The position numbers and the translations under genes are program-made. The notes below the pieces were generated by a model that had not been told where the DNA came from, made no database searches, and was given only the letters and a program-made list of their open reading frames with translations. 64,000 bases of DNA from Hyphomicrobiales bacterium (GTDB lineage Bacteria; Pseudomonadota; Alphaproteobacteria; Rhizobiales; Rhizobiaceae): the NCBI GenBank assembly GCA_900473805.1, contig UCMS01000006.1, positions 231,734-295,733 on the forward strand. Direction: 5' to 3'. Positions 49,337 to 57,799 of the stretch are shown here, piece by piece. Within the stretch, counting starts at the first letter, position 1; every line of letters begins with the position of its first letter.

Positions 49337-49387
49337 GTGTCTGTCAACGGTCGGGATAGTATGTACGGGGACCCGAGCGGAGAAAAC

Positions 49388-50758
49388 ATGACATCGCTTT
49401 TTCAGGAGCTACGTTCCGAGCAGAACCTATTTGCTGCGTGGCGGCATGTGAAGAAGAGTGCGCTAAACTCTCAAAATGGTGACATTCGCGGAGCGGCCTC
49501 CGAGTTCGAGCATGAGCACCAAAAACATATTCGTAGAATTATCACACAGCTTCGCGAAGGCCGCTTTCAATTTGATGCTGTGACCGGCGTCCTGAAAGAC
49601 GCGAGAAAGAGGATAGCGGTTGGAAAAAATCCCAGACCCATCGCCATTGCAACCATAAAGAATAGGGTAGTCCAACGCGCGATTTTGCAGGTTTTGCAAC
49701 CGCGGACAGCAGTAAATCCTAAGGATCAAAATACGCGTTACCGAGTTCAAACAGACCCAAGACTTGGACGAATAAACGAGATAAATCGTTCACGATTTGG
49801 GGTGGGCGGCCTGATGCACCCCTACGGGGGCGTTGAACCTGCAATAAGTTTAATAATGGAAGCCATCAGCAGTGGCGCCAAGTTTTTCTACCAATCTGAC
49901 ATTGAGGCGTTCTTCACTCGTATACCGACAAAAGAAGTCGTGAAGTTCGTTAGGGACCAGACAAAAGACGACGCACTCTCCGAAATTTTCGAACGCGCAC
50001 TAGCTGTCGACCTTGCGAATACAGACGAACTTAGTACTTACGCGTCACTTTTTCCGAGTGGGGGTATCGGGGTCGCTCAAGGATCATCATTGTCCGCTTT
50101 TGCGGGCAACGTGCTTCTGTACGACCTAGACCATCAATTGAACCAGATGGGCGTAACGGCGGTCCGTTACATTGACGACATCTTGATGGTCGCTTCGGAC
50201 GAAAAAGCCTTGGCCGAGGCAAGAAAGCACGCAGAAGTCACCTTACATTCTTTCGGATTCGGTTTGTACAAGCCGGTAAAGGGCAGTGATAAGGCAGCTC
50301 AGGGAGAATGTAAAAATTCCATAAAATTTCTGGGCTGCACAATTCAGCCCAACCGTTGTGTCCCTAGCGCCGCATCCATCGATAAAATTAAAGAAGATGT
50401 GAGACGAAAACTATCAGAGTCTAAAATAGCAATTCGCGCCTTCATTACTAGCGGCAAGCCACTCAACTCAAAACAGTCCAGAACCTCGACGTTGGATGTT
50501 ATTGGAAAGCGGCTTTTCGGGTGGGAGAAAGCATTTTCATTTTGCACCGACCCACAACCATTTGCACAGCTTGATCGGTTCATCGTCAGTCAGATACACG
50601 ACTACGAGGCAGCAGTTTTCAGGCTTCTTAGTCGTGCGGCACCGGAAACTCAGGCGATAGTTCTCGGAATTCCTGCGACCCTTGAATTATTCGAGCATGA
50701 TCGAAAGAAGCGTTCAGGTTCGCCACGGGCAGCTGCAAGAACACAGCCTAATACTTGA
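49388..50758 (+). CDS. Stand-alone reverse transcriptase
   Basis: A 456-residue protein from the ATG at 49388 (GGAGA five bases upstream). RT motifs run in order: RPIAIATIKNRVVQRAIL (RT2), YQSDIEAFFTRI with metal Asp171 (motif A), GVAQGSSLSAFAGNVLLYDLD near 228-248 (motif B), YIDD at 261-264 (motif C) and FLGCTI at 314 (motif E), then a helical thumb. No endonuclease, maturase HNH or Cas1 domain. Retron marks NAxxH and VTG were not found. GC is about 45% in two hand-counted lines against 62% at 51301-51360, indicating transfer. It may belong to the defence-associated or unknown-group RTs; class not assignable by eye. Confidence 0.92.
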   Translation: MTSLFQELRSEQNLFAAWRHVKKSALNSQNGDIRGAASEFEHEHQKHIRRIITQLREGRFQFDAVTGVLKDARKRIAVGKNPRPIAIATIKNRVVQRAILQVLQPRTAVNPKDQNTRYRVQTDPRLGRINEINRSRFGVGGLMHPYGGVEPAISLIMEAISSGAKFFYQSDIEAFFTRIPTKEVVKFVRDQTKDDALSEIFERALAVDLANTDELSTYASLFPSGGIGVAQGSSLSAFAGNVLLYDLDHQLNQMGVTAVRYIDDILMVASDEKALAEARKHAEVTLHSFGFGLYKPVKGSDKAAQGECKNSIKFLGCTIQPNRCVPSAASIDKIKEDVRRKLSESKIAIRAFITSGKPLNSKQSRTSTLDVIGKRLFGWEKAFSFCTDPQPFAQLDRFIVSQIHDYEAAVFRLLSRAAPETQAIVLGIPATLELFEHDRKKRSGSPRAAARTQPNT

Positions 50759-50761
50759 CGC

Positions 50762-51028
50762 TCACAATTCGATCTCGCGTGACGGCTGACGGTTCCGCTG
50801 AAAGACCGCGTCATCGAGATCCACATCGGCAGGAAACAGTTTGAGATGTGCCACAAGGCTGGGCCGGTCCTTGGCCAGCGCCCGCTTGGCCGCCTCCGCC
50901 GCCTCGACGCTGACCAGCACCGCCGCCGGCTTGCCATGTTTGGTGATGGTGACGAATTCGCCGGAGGCTGTGTCATCGACCAGCCCCGACAGCCCGGCTT
51001 TGGCTTCCTTCACACCGATGCTGGACAT
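50762..51028 (-). CDS. Phd/YefM-type antitoxin, toxin missing
   Basis: An 88-residue antitoxin starting MSSIGVKEAKAGLSGLVDDTASGEFVTITKHGKPAAVLVS, the classic prevent-host-death fold. The C-terminal part normally neutralises a PIN-domain (VapC/FitB) toxin encoded directly downstream. Here the reverse transcriptase stop comes three bases after this gene's stop, on the opposite strand, and no toxin frame is present. Confidence 0.88.
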   Translation of the reverse strand: MSSIGVKEAKAGLSGLVDDTASGEFVTITKHGKPAAVLVSVEAAEAAKRALAKDRPSLVAHLKLFPADVDLDDAVFQRNRQPSREIEL

Positions 51029-51203
51029 CGCGACACCTCACAGAGTGACCACCAGGGACCACAACATACCTTGACGCACCCTGCTCCACAACGCCCACCC
51101 CAAATCCCGCACCCCAACCGACACCATTCCGAAAGCATTTCCTGATAAAGAAAATCCTGCAGCGCGTTCGCGGACATGAGGTCTCCTGCCGTCCCTTTCG
51201 GAC

Positions 51204-53339
51204 ATGCAATCATCACCCGAACGTTTGGTCGTCACGATGGCAATTGGTATTCCGCGGGCCCGCCAGGCGCGCCAGGTCGTGTTGGCCGCGATCAGCGTGC
51301 TGGCGATCCTCATGGCGATCGCGGCGCTGTCGATCAATGTCGTCGTCACCATGCGGGATGCGGCAAACAGCATCGATGAGAACCGTTCGCTGGATGCCGT
51401 CGCCTCCGCCGTGTCCTCGATCAAGAAGCGGATGGCCGTCACCGTGCGCGACAACGCCATCTGGGACGATGCCTATGCTGCAGTCGGATCGGCCGAAAGC
51501 GAGGCCTGGATCAACGACAACTGGGGTACGACCAGCGCCGACTATCCGCTCTATGATGGTGTGGTGGTGATGGATTCCAACGGGCGCCAGGTGGCGGGCT
51601 ACCTTAAGGGCGAAATCTTCGATGCGCCGGCAGCCCTCGGTCAGGATTTCGTCCGGCAGTCTCTTGAGGCCTCAAGCAATCCCTCGACCAGCGCCCATGT
51701 CGGCTTCTTCGTCCTCGGCGATCGCGTCACCATGGTCACCACGCTGGCGATCCAGCCCTATCTCGGCAAGCCCCAGAGCCCTCCTTACACCCTCACCTTC
51801 TTCAAGAGCCTGACGGCGGACTACATCGCCACCATCGCCGACGATTTTCAGGTCAAGGGCCTCGCCCTCGGCACCGAGCGTGTTCCCGGCCAGCTCGACT
51901 ACCCCCTGAACGACGCGGGTGGCCGGGCGCTCGCCCATCTCACCTGGCCGAAGCTCGACCCCGGCACCGCCGTCTATGAGCGGGTTTTCCCGCAACTGGT
52001 CGTCCTGGCCGCGCTGTTCGCCGTCTTTCTCCTGGTGGTCATCGACATTTCCCGCACCGCACTGCGGCGCGAAAGCGCGCGCGCGGCCGAAGCGACGCGA
52101 GAGGCGACCCATGACCAGCTGACCGGCCTGCTCAACCGCGCCGGCTTCATCCAGGCGATCGCCGCAGCACCGGCAGGCAGCATCGTCCATCTCGTCGATC
52201 TCGACGGCTTCAAGGCGGTCAACGATGCCTGGGGCCATGCGGTGGGCGACAAGCTCATCCGGCGCGTCGGGGAAACGCTCGGCACCGTGCATGAGCGCGT
52301 CTTTGCCATCGCCCGCATGGGGGGCGACGAATTCGCGCTCATCCAGCCCGAGGATGTCGATCCCCAGGCGGTCGGCGCCCGCATCGTCCATCTCCTGAAA
52401 CAGCCCTTCGCCATCGACGGACGCACCGTAGAGGTCGGCGCCAGTGTCGGCTTCACCAGCCTCCCTGAAGACACCGCCCCGCTGGAAGTCGTCCGCCGCG
52501 CCGATGTCGCTCTCTACCGCGCCAAGGAAGGCGGCCGGGGACAGACGGCAGCCTACAGCGTCGAACTCGACCGCGAGCGGGAAAGCCTCGTTGAGGCCGA
52601 ACAGCGCCTGAAGGCCGCCATCGCCAGAGACGAGATCGAGGTGGTCTTCCAGCCGCTGACCTCCGCCGCCACGGGAAAGATCACCGGTGTCGAGGCGCTC
52701 GCCCGGTGGAACCCGCCGACCGGCCCGGTCAGCCCGGAAGTGTTTATCCCGCTTGCCGAGCGATCCGGCCTCATCGATCAGCTGTCGCAGAACGTCTTCG
52801 AGACGGCCCTTCGCGCCGTGGCCGAATGGCCCGAGCTCGATCTCTCCCTCAACGTCTCACCGCTGCAATTGTGCAACCCGAATTTCGCCGAGGAGATGAA
52901 GGATCTGCTGTCGCGACAGAATTTCAATCCCGGCCGCCTCATTCTCGAGGTCACGGAAGGCGTCTTCATCTCCCGGCCGGACCGGGCGAGACGCTCGATC
53001 ACCGCGCTTCATGCCATCGGCGTGCGCTTCGCCATGGATGACTTCGGCACCGGCCATGCCAGCATCGGCACGCTGAGACAGTTCGGCTTCGACAAGGTCA
53101 AGATCGACCGCTCGCTGATCACCGGCGGCAACGACGCCATCCTGCGCGCAACCATCCAGCTGGCCGCAGCCCTCGATATCCCCGTCACGGCGGAAGGCAT
53201 CGAAACGGCCGAGCAGGCGGATTTCGCCCGCGACGCCGGCTGCGAACTGCTCCAGGGCTATCTCATCGGCAAACCCATGTCGCTGTCCAAGTTGCGGGCA
53301 CGTCTGCAGCCCACCTCCTCTGCGGCAAAGCGGGCGTAA
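51204..53339 (+). CDS. CHASE4-GGDEF-EAL membrane protein
   Basis: A 711-residue protein. A membrane helix (~25-48) and a CHASE4-like periplasmic sensor (VRDNAIWDDAYAAV...INDNWGTTSADYPLYDGVVVMDSNGRQ) lead to a second helix (~258-278). GGDEF domain 373-377 (MGGDEF) and EAL motif at 497-499 (VEALARW), with DDFGTGHAS and AEGIETAEQ. Both catalytic signatures are intact. It could make and break cyclic di-GMP. Start could be 51204 or 51237. Confidence 0.95.
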   Translation: MQSSPERLVVTMAIGIPRARQARQVVLAAISVLAILMAIAALSINVVVTMRDAANSIDENRSLDAVASAVSSIKKRMAVTVRDNAIWDDAYAAVGSAESEAWINDNWGTTSADYPLYDGVVVMDSNGRQVAGYLKGEIFDAPAALGQDFVRQSLEASSNPSTSAHVGFFVLGDRVTMVTTLAIQPYLGKPQSPPYTLTFFKSLTADYIATIADDFQVKGLALGTERVPGQLDYPLNDAGGRALAHLTWPKLDPGTAVYERVFPQLVVLAALFAVFLLVVIDISRTALRRESARAAEATREATHDQLTGLLNRAGFIQAIAAAPAGSIVHLVDLDGFKAVNDAWGHAVGDKLIRRVGETLGTVHERVFAIARMGGDEFALIQPEDVDPQAVGARIVHLLKQPFAIDGRTVEVGASVGFTSLPEDTAPLEVVRRADVALYRAKEGGRGQTAAYSVELDRERESLVEAEQRLKAAIARDEIEVVFQPLTSAATGKITGVEALARWNPPTGPVSPEVFIPLAERSGLIDQLSQNVFETALRAVAEWPELDLSLNVSPLQLCNPNFAEEMKDLLSRQNFNPGRLILEVTEGVFISRPDRARRSITALHAIGVRFAMDDFGTGHASIGTLRQFGFDKVKIDRSLITGGNDAILRATIQLAAALDIPVTAEGIETAEQADFARDAGCELLQGYLIGKPMSLSKLRARLQPTSSAAKRA

Positions 53340-53476
53340 AGACCCGGAGGCTCAGGACTCGTCATTGCAGGCAAGGTGCCGAAATCCGGTTCCCGGTCTG
53401 AGGTCAAGCCGCCCGCTATCCACCCCGCCCCCGTCATGCTAGGAGCGCGCACGCCTTCACCTGGAACCGAGACCCG

Positions 53477-53980
53477 ATGCCCCCAGCCTTTTACACCGAC
53501 CTCACCGCCGCCCTCCGCCCCTTCCTTGCGGAACTGCGGGACAAACCGGAGCTGTTCCAGACCTGGGATCTCCATCTGGAACTGGTCGCCGCCGGCGGCC
53601 TCGTGGTGGTGAAGTCGAAGCGGGCGAAGGGGCTGGTCGATAGCCTCTTCTGGGGCCGCGCGCCGGGCTCTTCCGAGAACAAACAGCTGCCCGAGGCGAC
53701 CGCCTTTGCTGCCATCGACCGCTTCCTCGGCCTGACGACCCATCTGGCGCTAGCGGATGCGCTGCCACAAGGCGCCGTACTGGACGAAGCCTTTCCTCAT
53801 TGCGCAGTGAAACTCTCCTGCCGCAAGAAGGGCGCACCGAAGACGAAATCGCTGTCGATGATCTTCATCGGTTTCAACGACGAAGCCGATGCCTTGGCTT
53901 ATGCGGCGCAGGACGGCGCCCGCCTGCCGCTGGTCACGGACCGCCCACTTACCGGCGCCAAACTCCACGAGTGGAAATGA
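53477..53980 (+). CDS. Hypothetical protein
   Basis: A 167-residue soluble protein with an acidic/aromatic N-terminus (FYTDLTAALRPFLAELRDKPELFQTWDLHLE) and a cysteine-containing stretch (FPHCAVKLSCRKKGAPKTKS). It ends near the EamA gene, convergent with it. No family recognised. Confidence 0.75.
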   Translation: MPPAFYTDLTAALRPFLAELRDKPELFQTWDLHLELVAAGGLVVVKSKRAKGLVDSLFWGRAPGSSENKQLPEATAFAAIDRFLGLTTHLALADALPQGAVLDEAFPHCAVKLSCRKKGAPKTKSLSMIFIGFNDEADALAYAAQDGARLPLVTDRPLTGAKLHEWK

Positions 53981-53999
53981 TCAGCGGCTTGCACGGTCC

Positions 54000-54923
54000 C
54001 TACCGCCCGTAGCGCCGCGCGCCCGCCACGCAGCCGACAACCGCAAGCATCGCAGCGCCCATGCTCCAGCTCACCGGTTCACCCAGCAGAAAAGCCGCCA
54101 GCATCAGGCCGAAGAACGGCTGCAGCAGTTGCAATTGCCCAACGGCGGCAATACCGCCCAGCGCCAGCCCGCGATACCAGAAGACGAAGCCGATCAGCAT
54201 CGAAAACAGCGAGACATAGGCAAGCCCGAACCATTGCCCGCTCGTCGCATGCGCCACCGTCTCGGGGCGAAGCACGACGGAAAGAACAAGCATGACCGGC
54301 AGCGACAACACGAGCGCCCAGGCGATGACGGCAAAGCCGCCCATCTGTCGCGTCAGCCGCCCGCCCTCGGCATAACCGAGCCCGCAGACGAGAATGGCGG
54401 CGATCATCAGGAGGTCACCGATCAGCGAAGCGGGCCCTCCATGCGTCAGGGCAAAGCCGACGACCACAAGACTGCCGGCGAGCGAGAATATCCAGAACAC
54501 CGGCTTCGGCCGCTCCGCTCCGCGCAGCACGCCGCACACCGCCGTCGACAACGGCAGGAGCCCGATAAAGACCAACGACTGCGCAGAGGTGATGTGCTGG
54601 AGCGCAAAGGCGGTGAGCAGCGGAAAGCCGACGACCACCCCGAGCGCAATGACAACGAGCGAAACAAGGTCCGCCCGCGCTGGCCGCGCCGTCTTGAGGG
54701 CAAACACCACGGCAAGCGCCAAAAGGCCTGCGATCGCGGCACGCGCCGTCGTGAGGAACACGGGATCGAAACCCTGCACGGCAACCCGCGTCGCCGGCAA
54801 TGAGGCCGAGAAGATCAGCATACCCAGCGCCCCGTTCACATATCCCCGGGTCACCTTGTCCGCGCGCGCTCTTTCCGTCACGCCTTGATCTCCGATGATC
54901 CCGCCATTCACCACCTTCGCCAT
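54000..54923 (-). CDS. EamA-family (DMT) transporter
   Basis: A 307-residue protein from the ATG at 54923. Ten hydrophobic helices in two EamA repeats; GMLIFSASLPATRVAVQGFDPVFLTTARAAIAGLLALAVVFAL opens the first and FWYRGLALGGIAAVGQLQLLQPFFGLMLAAFLLGE closes the second. A much longer in-frame extension is antisense to the divergent aminotransferase gene and is rejected. Likely exports a metabolite and is regulated by the divergent MocR gene. Confidence 0.92.
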   Translation of the reverse strand: MAKVVNGGIIGDQGVTERARADKVTRGYVNGALGMLIFSASLPATRVAVQGFDPVFLTTARAAIAGLLALAVVFALKTARPARADLVSLVVIALGVVVGFPLLTAFALQHITSAQSLVFIGLLPLSTAVCGVLRGAERPKPVFWIFSLAGSLVVVGFALTHGGPASLIGDLLMIAAILVCGLGYAEGGRLTRQMGGFAVIAWALVLSLPVMLVLSVVLRPETVAHATSGQWFGLAYVSLFSMLIGFVFWYRGLALGGIAAVGQLQLLQPFFGLMLAAFLLGEPVSWSMGAAMLAVVGCVAGARRYGR

Positions 54924-55076
54924 GCCACTGCAATCCTGTCGTTGAAACACTTCCGCGCGGACATTCCGTGATGAAACGGGACCGCAGGTTTCGGACACTA
55001 CCGACAAACCACTCGACTTGGCAGAAACAGACCGATACAGTTTCACCAAACTGTACTGATCACGAAAGCCATACAC

Positions 55077-56525
55077 ATGGACGCCCGCACGGGACCCAGC
55101 TCCGCGCCAACCGCGATTTCCTTGGCAGGCGACACCGAGCAACCGGCCGGTGCCGGCCGCACAGCCGGGGTCATCGCCGCGATTCGCGCGCGCATTGCCA
55201 CCCGCAGCCTCGGCCCCGGCGCAAAGCTCCCGTCCATTCGCAAAGGGGCGGAACTCTTCGCCGTGTCGCCGTCCACGATGGTGGAAGCCTATGAGCGCCT
55301 GGCGGCAGAGGGCGTCATTGAGGCTCGGGCCGGCTCTGGCTTCTATGTGCTGACGGCCCAGACACCGTTGGTCCTGTCGGATCTTGCCCCCCGGCTCGAC
55401 CGCGCCATTGACCCCTTCTGGGTGACCCGTCAGGCGCTCGAGGCGTCTACGGACCATCTCAAGCCCGGCTGTGGCTGGATGCCGGCCGACTGGATGCCCG
55501 AGGAGGACCTGCGCCGGGGATTGCGCAGCCTCGCCCGCAGCGACGCGAGCAGGCTTGTCGATTACGGCACGCCGCTGGGGCATGCGCCACTGCGCCAGCA
55601 TCTCGTGCGGCGCATGGCAGAAAACGGCATCGACACCACCCCATCGCAGGTTCTGCTTGTGGAAAGCGGCACCCAGGCCATCGACCTCGTCTGCCGCTTC
55701 CTCCTCGAACCCGGCGACACAGTGCTGGTCGACGACCCCTGCTACTTCAATTTTCTGGCGCTGCTGCGCGCGCACCGGGCAAAGATCGTTGGCATTCCCT
55801 TCACGCCCTCCGGCCCAGATCTCGATGCCTTTGCAGAAGCGGTCGCCACGCATCGTCCCCGCCTCTATGTCACGAATTGCGCCTTCCATAACCCGACAGG
55901 GGCGGTGCTCGCCCCGGCTACGGCCCATCGGCTGATGAAGATCGCAGAAAGCGCCGACCTCACGGTCGTCGAAGACGATATCTTTGCCGATTTCGAACAA
56001 CACCCGGCACCCCGCCTCGCCGCGCTCGATGGCCTTCAGCGCGTCATCCATGTCGGCAGCTTCTCCAAGACGCTCTCGGCCGCCGCCCGCATCGGCTACA
56101 TCGCCGCGCGGCCGGACTGGATCGAGGGCCTGACCGATATCAAGATCGCCTCTTCCTTTTCCGGCCCGGCGCTCTCGGCGGAACTCGTGCTTTCGGTGCT
56201 CAAGGACGGCAGTTACCGCCGCCACCTGCAGGGCTTGCGCAGCCGGCTCGCCGCCGCCATGGCCGAGACCCGCAAGCGCCTCGCCCGCCTCGGCATCACG
56301 CCCTGGATCGAGCCGCGCGGCGGTCTCTTCCTCTGGTGCGATCTGCCGGAGGGACGCGATGCGACGGAGGTGGCGCGCCTGGCGCTCGCCGAAGGCGTCG
56401 TCCTCGCCCCCGGCAACGTCTTCTCGGTGACGCAAAGCGCGCCTGGCAAGATGCGCTTCAATGCGGCGCAGTGTATCGACCCGCGCATCTTCTCGGTGCT
56501 GGAGAAGGCGCTGGCATCCGGGTGA
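55077..56525 (+). CDS. MocR/PdxR-type GntR-aminotransferase regulator
   Basis: A 482-residue fusion: GntR wHTH (AIRARIATRSLGPGAKLPSIRKGAELFAVSPSTMVEAYERLAAEG) then a fold-I aminotransferase-like domain with the PLP lysine in HVGSFSKTLSAAARIGYI and VDDPCYFNFLALLRAH. It binds PLP-linked effectors and regulates neighbours. It diverges from the EamA exporter gene with 153 bases between. Confidence 0.94.
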   Translation: MDARTGPSSAPTAISLAGDTEQPAGAGRTAGVIAAIRARIATRSLGPGAKLPSIRKGAELFAVSPSTMVEAYERLAAEGVIEARAGSGFYVLTAQTPLVLSDLAPRLDRAIDPFWVTRQALEASTDHLKPGCGWMPADWMPEEDLRRGLRSLARSDASRLVDYGTPLGHAPLRQHLVRRMAENGIDTTPSQVLLVESGTQAIDLVCRFLLEPGDTVLVDDPCYFNFLALLRAHRAKIVGIPFTPSGPDLDAFAEAVATHRPRLYVTNCAFHNPTGAVLAPATAHRLMKIAESADLTVVEDDIFADFEQHPAPRLAALDGLQRVIHVGSFSKTLSAAARIGYIAARPDWIEGLTDIKIASSFSGPALSAELVLSVLKDGSYRRHLQGLRSRLAAAMAETRKRLARLGITPWIEPRGGLFLWCDLPEGRDATEVARLALAEGVVLAPGNVFSVTQSAPGKMRFNAAQCIDPRIFSVLEKALASG

Positions 56526-56653
56526 CCTCCCGAACCGGATCTCCGGCATAAGTCTGCTGGTCCAACGTTTTGACCTGCCGTGAAAGCGCATGACACGGCA
56601 GGAACCTTTCTTGGGCTGCGGCATTCCTGTGCAACAGAATGCAGGAGAGCCCC

Positions 56654-56959
56654 ATGTCCATCATGAAATCCGCCCTCGCCCTGGCGATCCTCGTCACGGG
56701 CTCAGCCTTCGTCGCGCCGGCCTCGGCCCAGGATGTCGAACTTCGCATCGGACCGAATGGCATCCGTCCGGTCATTCGCGAGCGCGACCGTGATCGCGGC
56801 TGCAGCGCCCGCGAAGCCCGCGCCGCCGCGCTCGATGAAGGCCTGCGCCGCCCGCAGGTTGTACGCATGACCGACCGCAGTGTGACCGTCGAAGGCTTCA
56901 CCCGCCGTGGTCCCGAACGCATCCGCTTCGCCAACCGCCGCGGCTGCCCCCTCATCTGA
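56654..56959 (+). CDS. Small secreted protein
   Basis: About 101 residues starting MSIMKSALALAILVTGSAFVAPASAQDVE, a clear signal peptide cleaved after ASA. The mature part is highly charged and arginine-rich (RERDRDRGCSAREARAAALDEGLRRP) with two cysteines and ends in RRGCPLI. CAGGAGA lies before the ATG. No family recognised. A terminator follows. Confidence 0.82.
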   Translation: MSIMKSALALAILVTGSAFVAPASAQDVELRIGPNGIRPVIRERDRDRGCSAREARAAALDEGLRRPQVVRMTDRSVTVEGFTRRGPERIRFANRRGCPLI

Positions 56960-56978
56960 CGCTAAGCCTCAGAACGAC

Positions 56979-57008
56979 AAAAGCCGCCGGATCGCTCCGG
57001 CGGCTTTT
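56979..57008. terminator. Bidirectional terminator
   Basis: Perfect 13-base arms (AAAAGCCGCCGGA / TCCGGCGGCTTTT) with a TCGC loop, between the secreted protein gene and the convergent ClpP-like gene. Both ends have A/T runs, so it can serve both. Confidence 0.9.
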
Positions 57009-57030
57009 CTGTATCTCGATATAAGAGGCT

Positions 57031-57618
57031 TCAGCCGATGTCGGCGTGGCTCTCGATGATCTTGCCGACGAGCCCATAGGAGACGGCATCTTCAGCCGAC
57101 AGCCAGTAGTCGCGGTCGATGTCCTTGGCGATCTTCTCTTCCGACTGGCCGGTGGCCTTCGAATAGATCTTGATCAGGCGCTGGTTCATCTTGATGATTT
57201 CGCGGGCCTGGATCTCGATGTCGGACGCCATGCCGCGCGTGCCGCCGGACGGCTGGTGCATCAGGAAGCGGGTGTTCGGCAGTGCCAGACGGCGCTCCTT
57301 CGGAACGGCGACGAAAATCAGCGAGCCGGCAGAGGCGGCCCAGCCGGTCGCGATGATCCAGACCTTTGGCTTGATGAACTTGATCATGTCGTGGATCGCG
57401 TCACCGGCTTCCACATGGCCGCCCGGCGAGCAGACGAACACGCGGATGTCTTCATCCGATGCGGCAGCGAGCGCGACGAGCTGCGTGCAGACCTTCTGCG
57501 CCAGCTCCATGGTGATGCCGCCATAGATGAAGATCGAACGCGACTTGAAGAGGTTCGCTTCCGTTTCCTTGCCGATCGGCAGTTCCTTGCTCTTGTCGTC
57601 TTCGTCTTCGTTCATCAC
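57031..57618 (-). CDS. ClpP-family protease subunit (paralogue)
   Basis: A 195-residue ClpP-like serine protease. Catalytic Ser in GWAASAGSL, His in [12 protein letters not shown] and Asp in [18 protein letters not shown] are all in place. The nucleophile region (GWAASAG) and a short acidic N-terminus ([15 protein letters not shown]) differ from canonical ClpP (GQAASMGA), so it is likely a secondary ClpP. Forms part of a Clp protease with a Clp ATPase elsewhere. Confidence 0.9.
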   Translation of the reverse strand: MMNEDEDDKSKELPIGKETEANLFKSRSIFIYGGITMELAQKVCTQLVALAAASDEDIRVFVCSPGGHVEAGDAIHDMIKFIKPKVWIIATGWAASAGSLIFVAVPKERRLALPNTRFLMHQPSGGTRGMASDIEIQAREIIKMNQRLIKIYSKATGQSEEKIAKDIDRDYWLSAEDAVSYGLVGKIIESHADIG

Positions 57619-57799
57619 AGGGGACAGTCCTCGTTGGTTTGGCTTATCCGCACATAGTGCGTCTCATGGCTTAAGACAATGCGGGAAAAAGACAAGCATG
57701 GAAGCGATGAACAGGAGGTTGACGTTTGCCGAGACGCCCCCCCCTTTCAACACGGCTTCTTAATATAAGCGCATTAGCTTTCTCCTCTCAGGAGAAACC

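Larger units (their letters stand above)
48668..49387 (+). other. Mostly non-coding region upstream of the reverse transcriptase
   Basis: 720 bases without a supported protein gene beyond an eight-codon ORF. It is AT-rich at 48715-48850, then contains the 132-base repeat twice. An open frame of 168 codons spans both repeats but changes frame relative to the second copy and has no family match. It may carry the RT promoter and possibly a structured or template RNA. Confidence 0.5.

Noticed and set aside
48853..49359. 168-codon plus-strand frame spanning both repeats
   Set aside because: It reads the two repeat copies in different frames and resembles no family.
49337..50758. Group II intron
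   Set aside because: The RT stop lies three bases from the antitoxin stop, leaving no room for domains V and VI downstream, and no maturase endonuclease is present.
49388..50758. Retron
   Set aside because: The NAxxH and VTG motifs typical of retron RTs were not found and no inverted msr/msd-flanking repeats were seen.
54000..56624. 874-codon minus-strand frame
   Set aside because: Only its 3' third (54000-54923) is the EamA transporter; the rest is antisense to the MocR-type gene, whose domains are complete on the plus strand.
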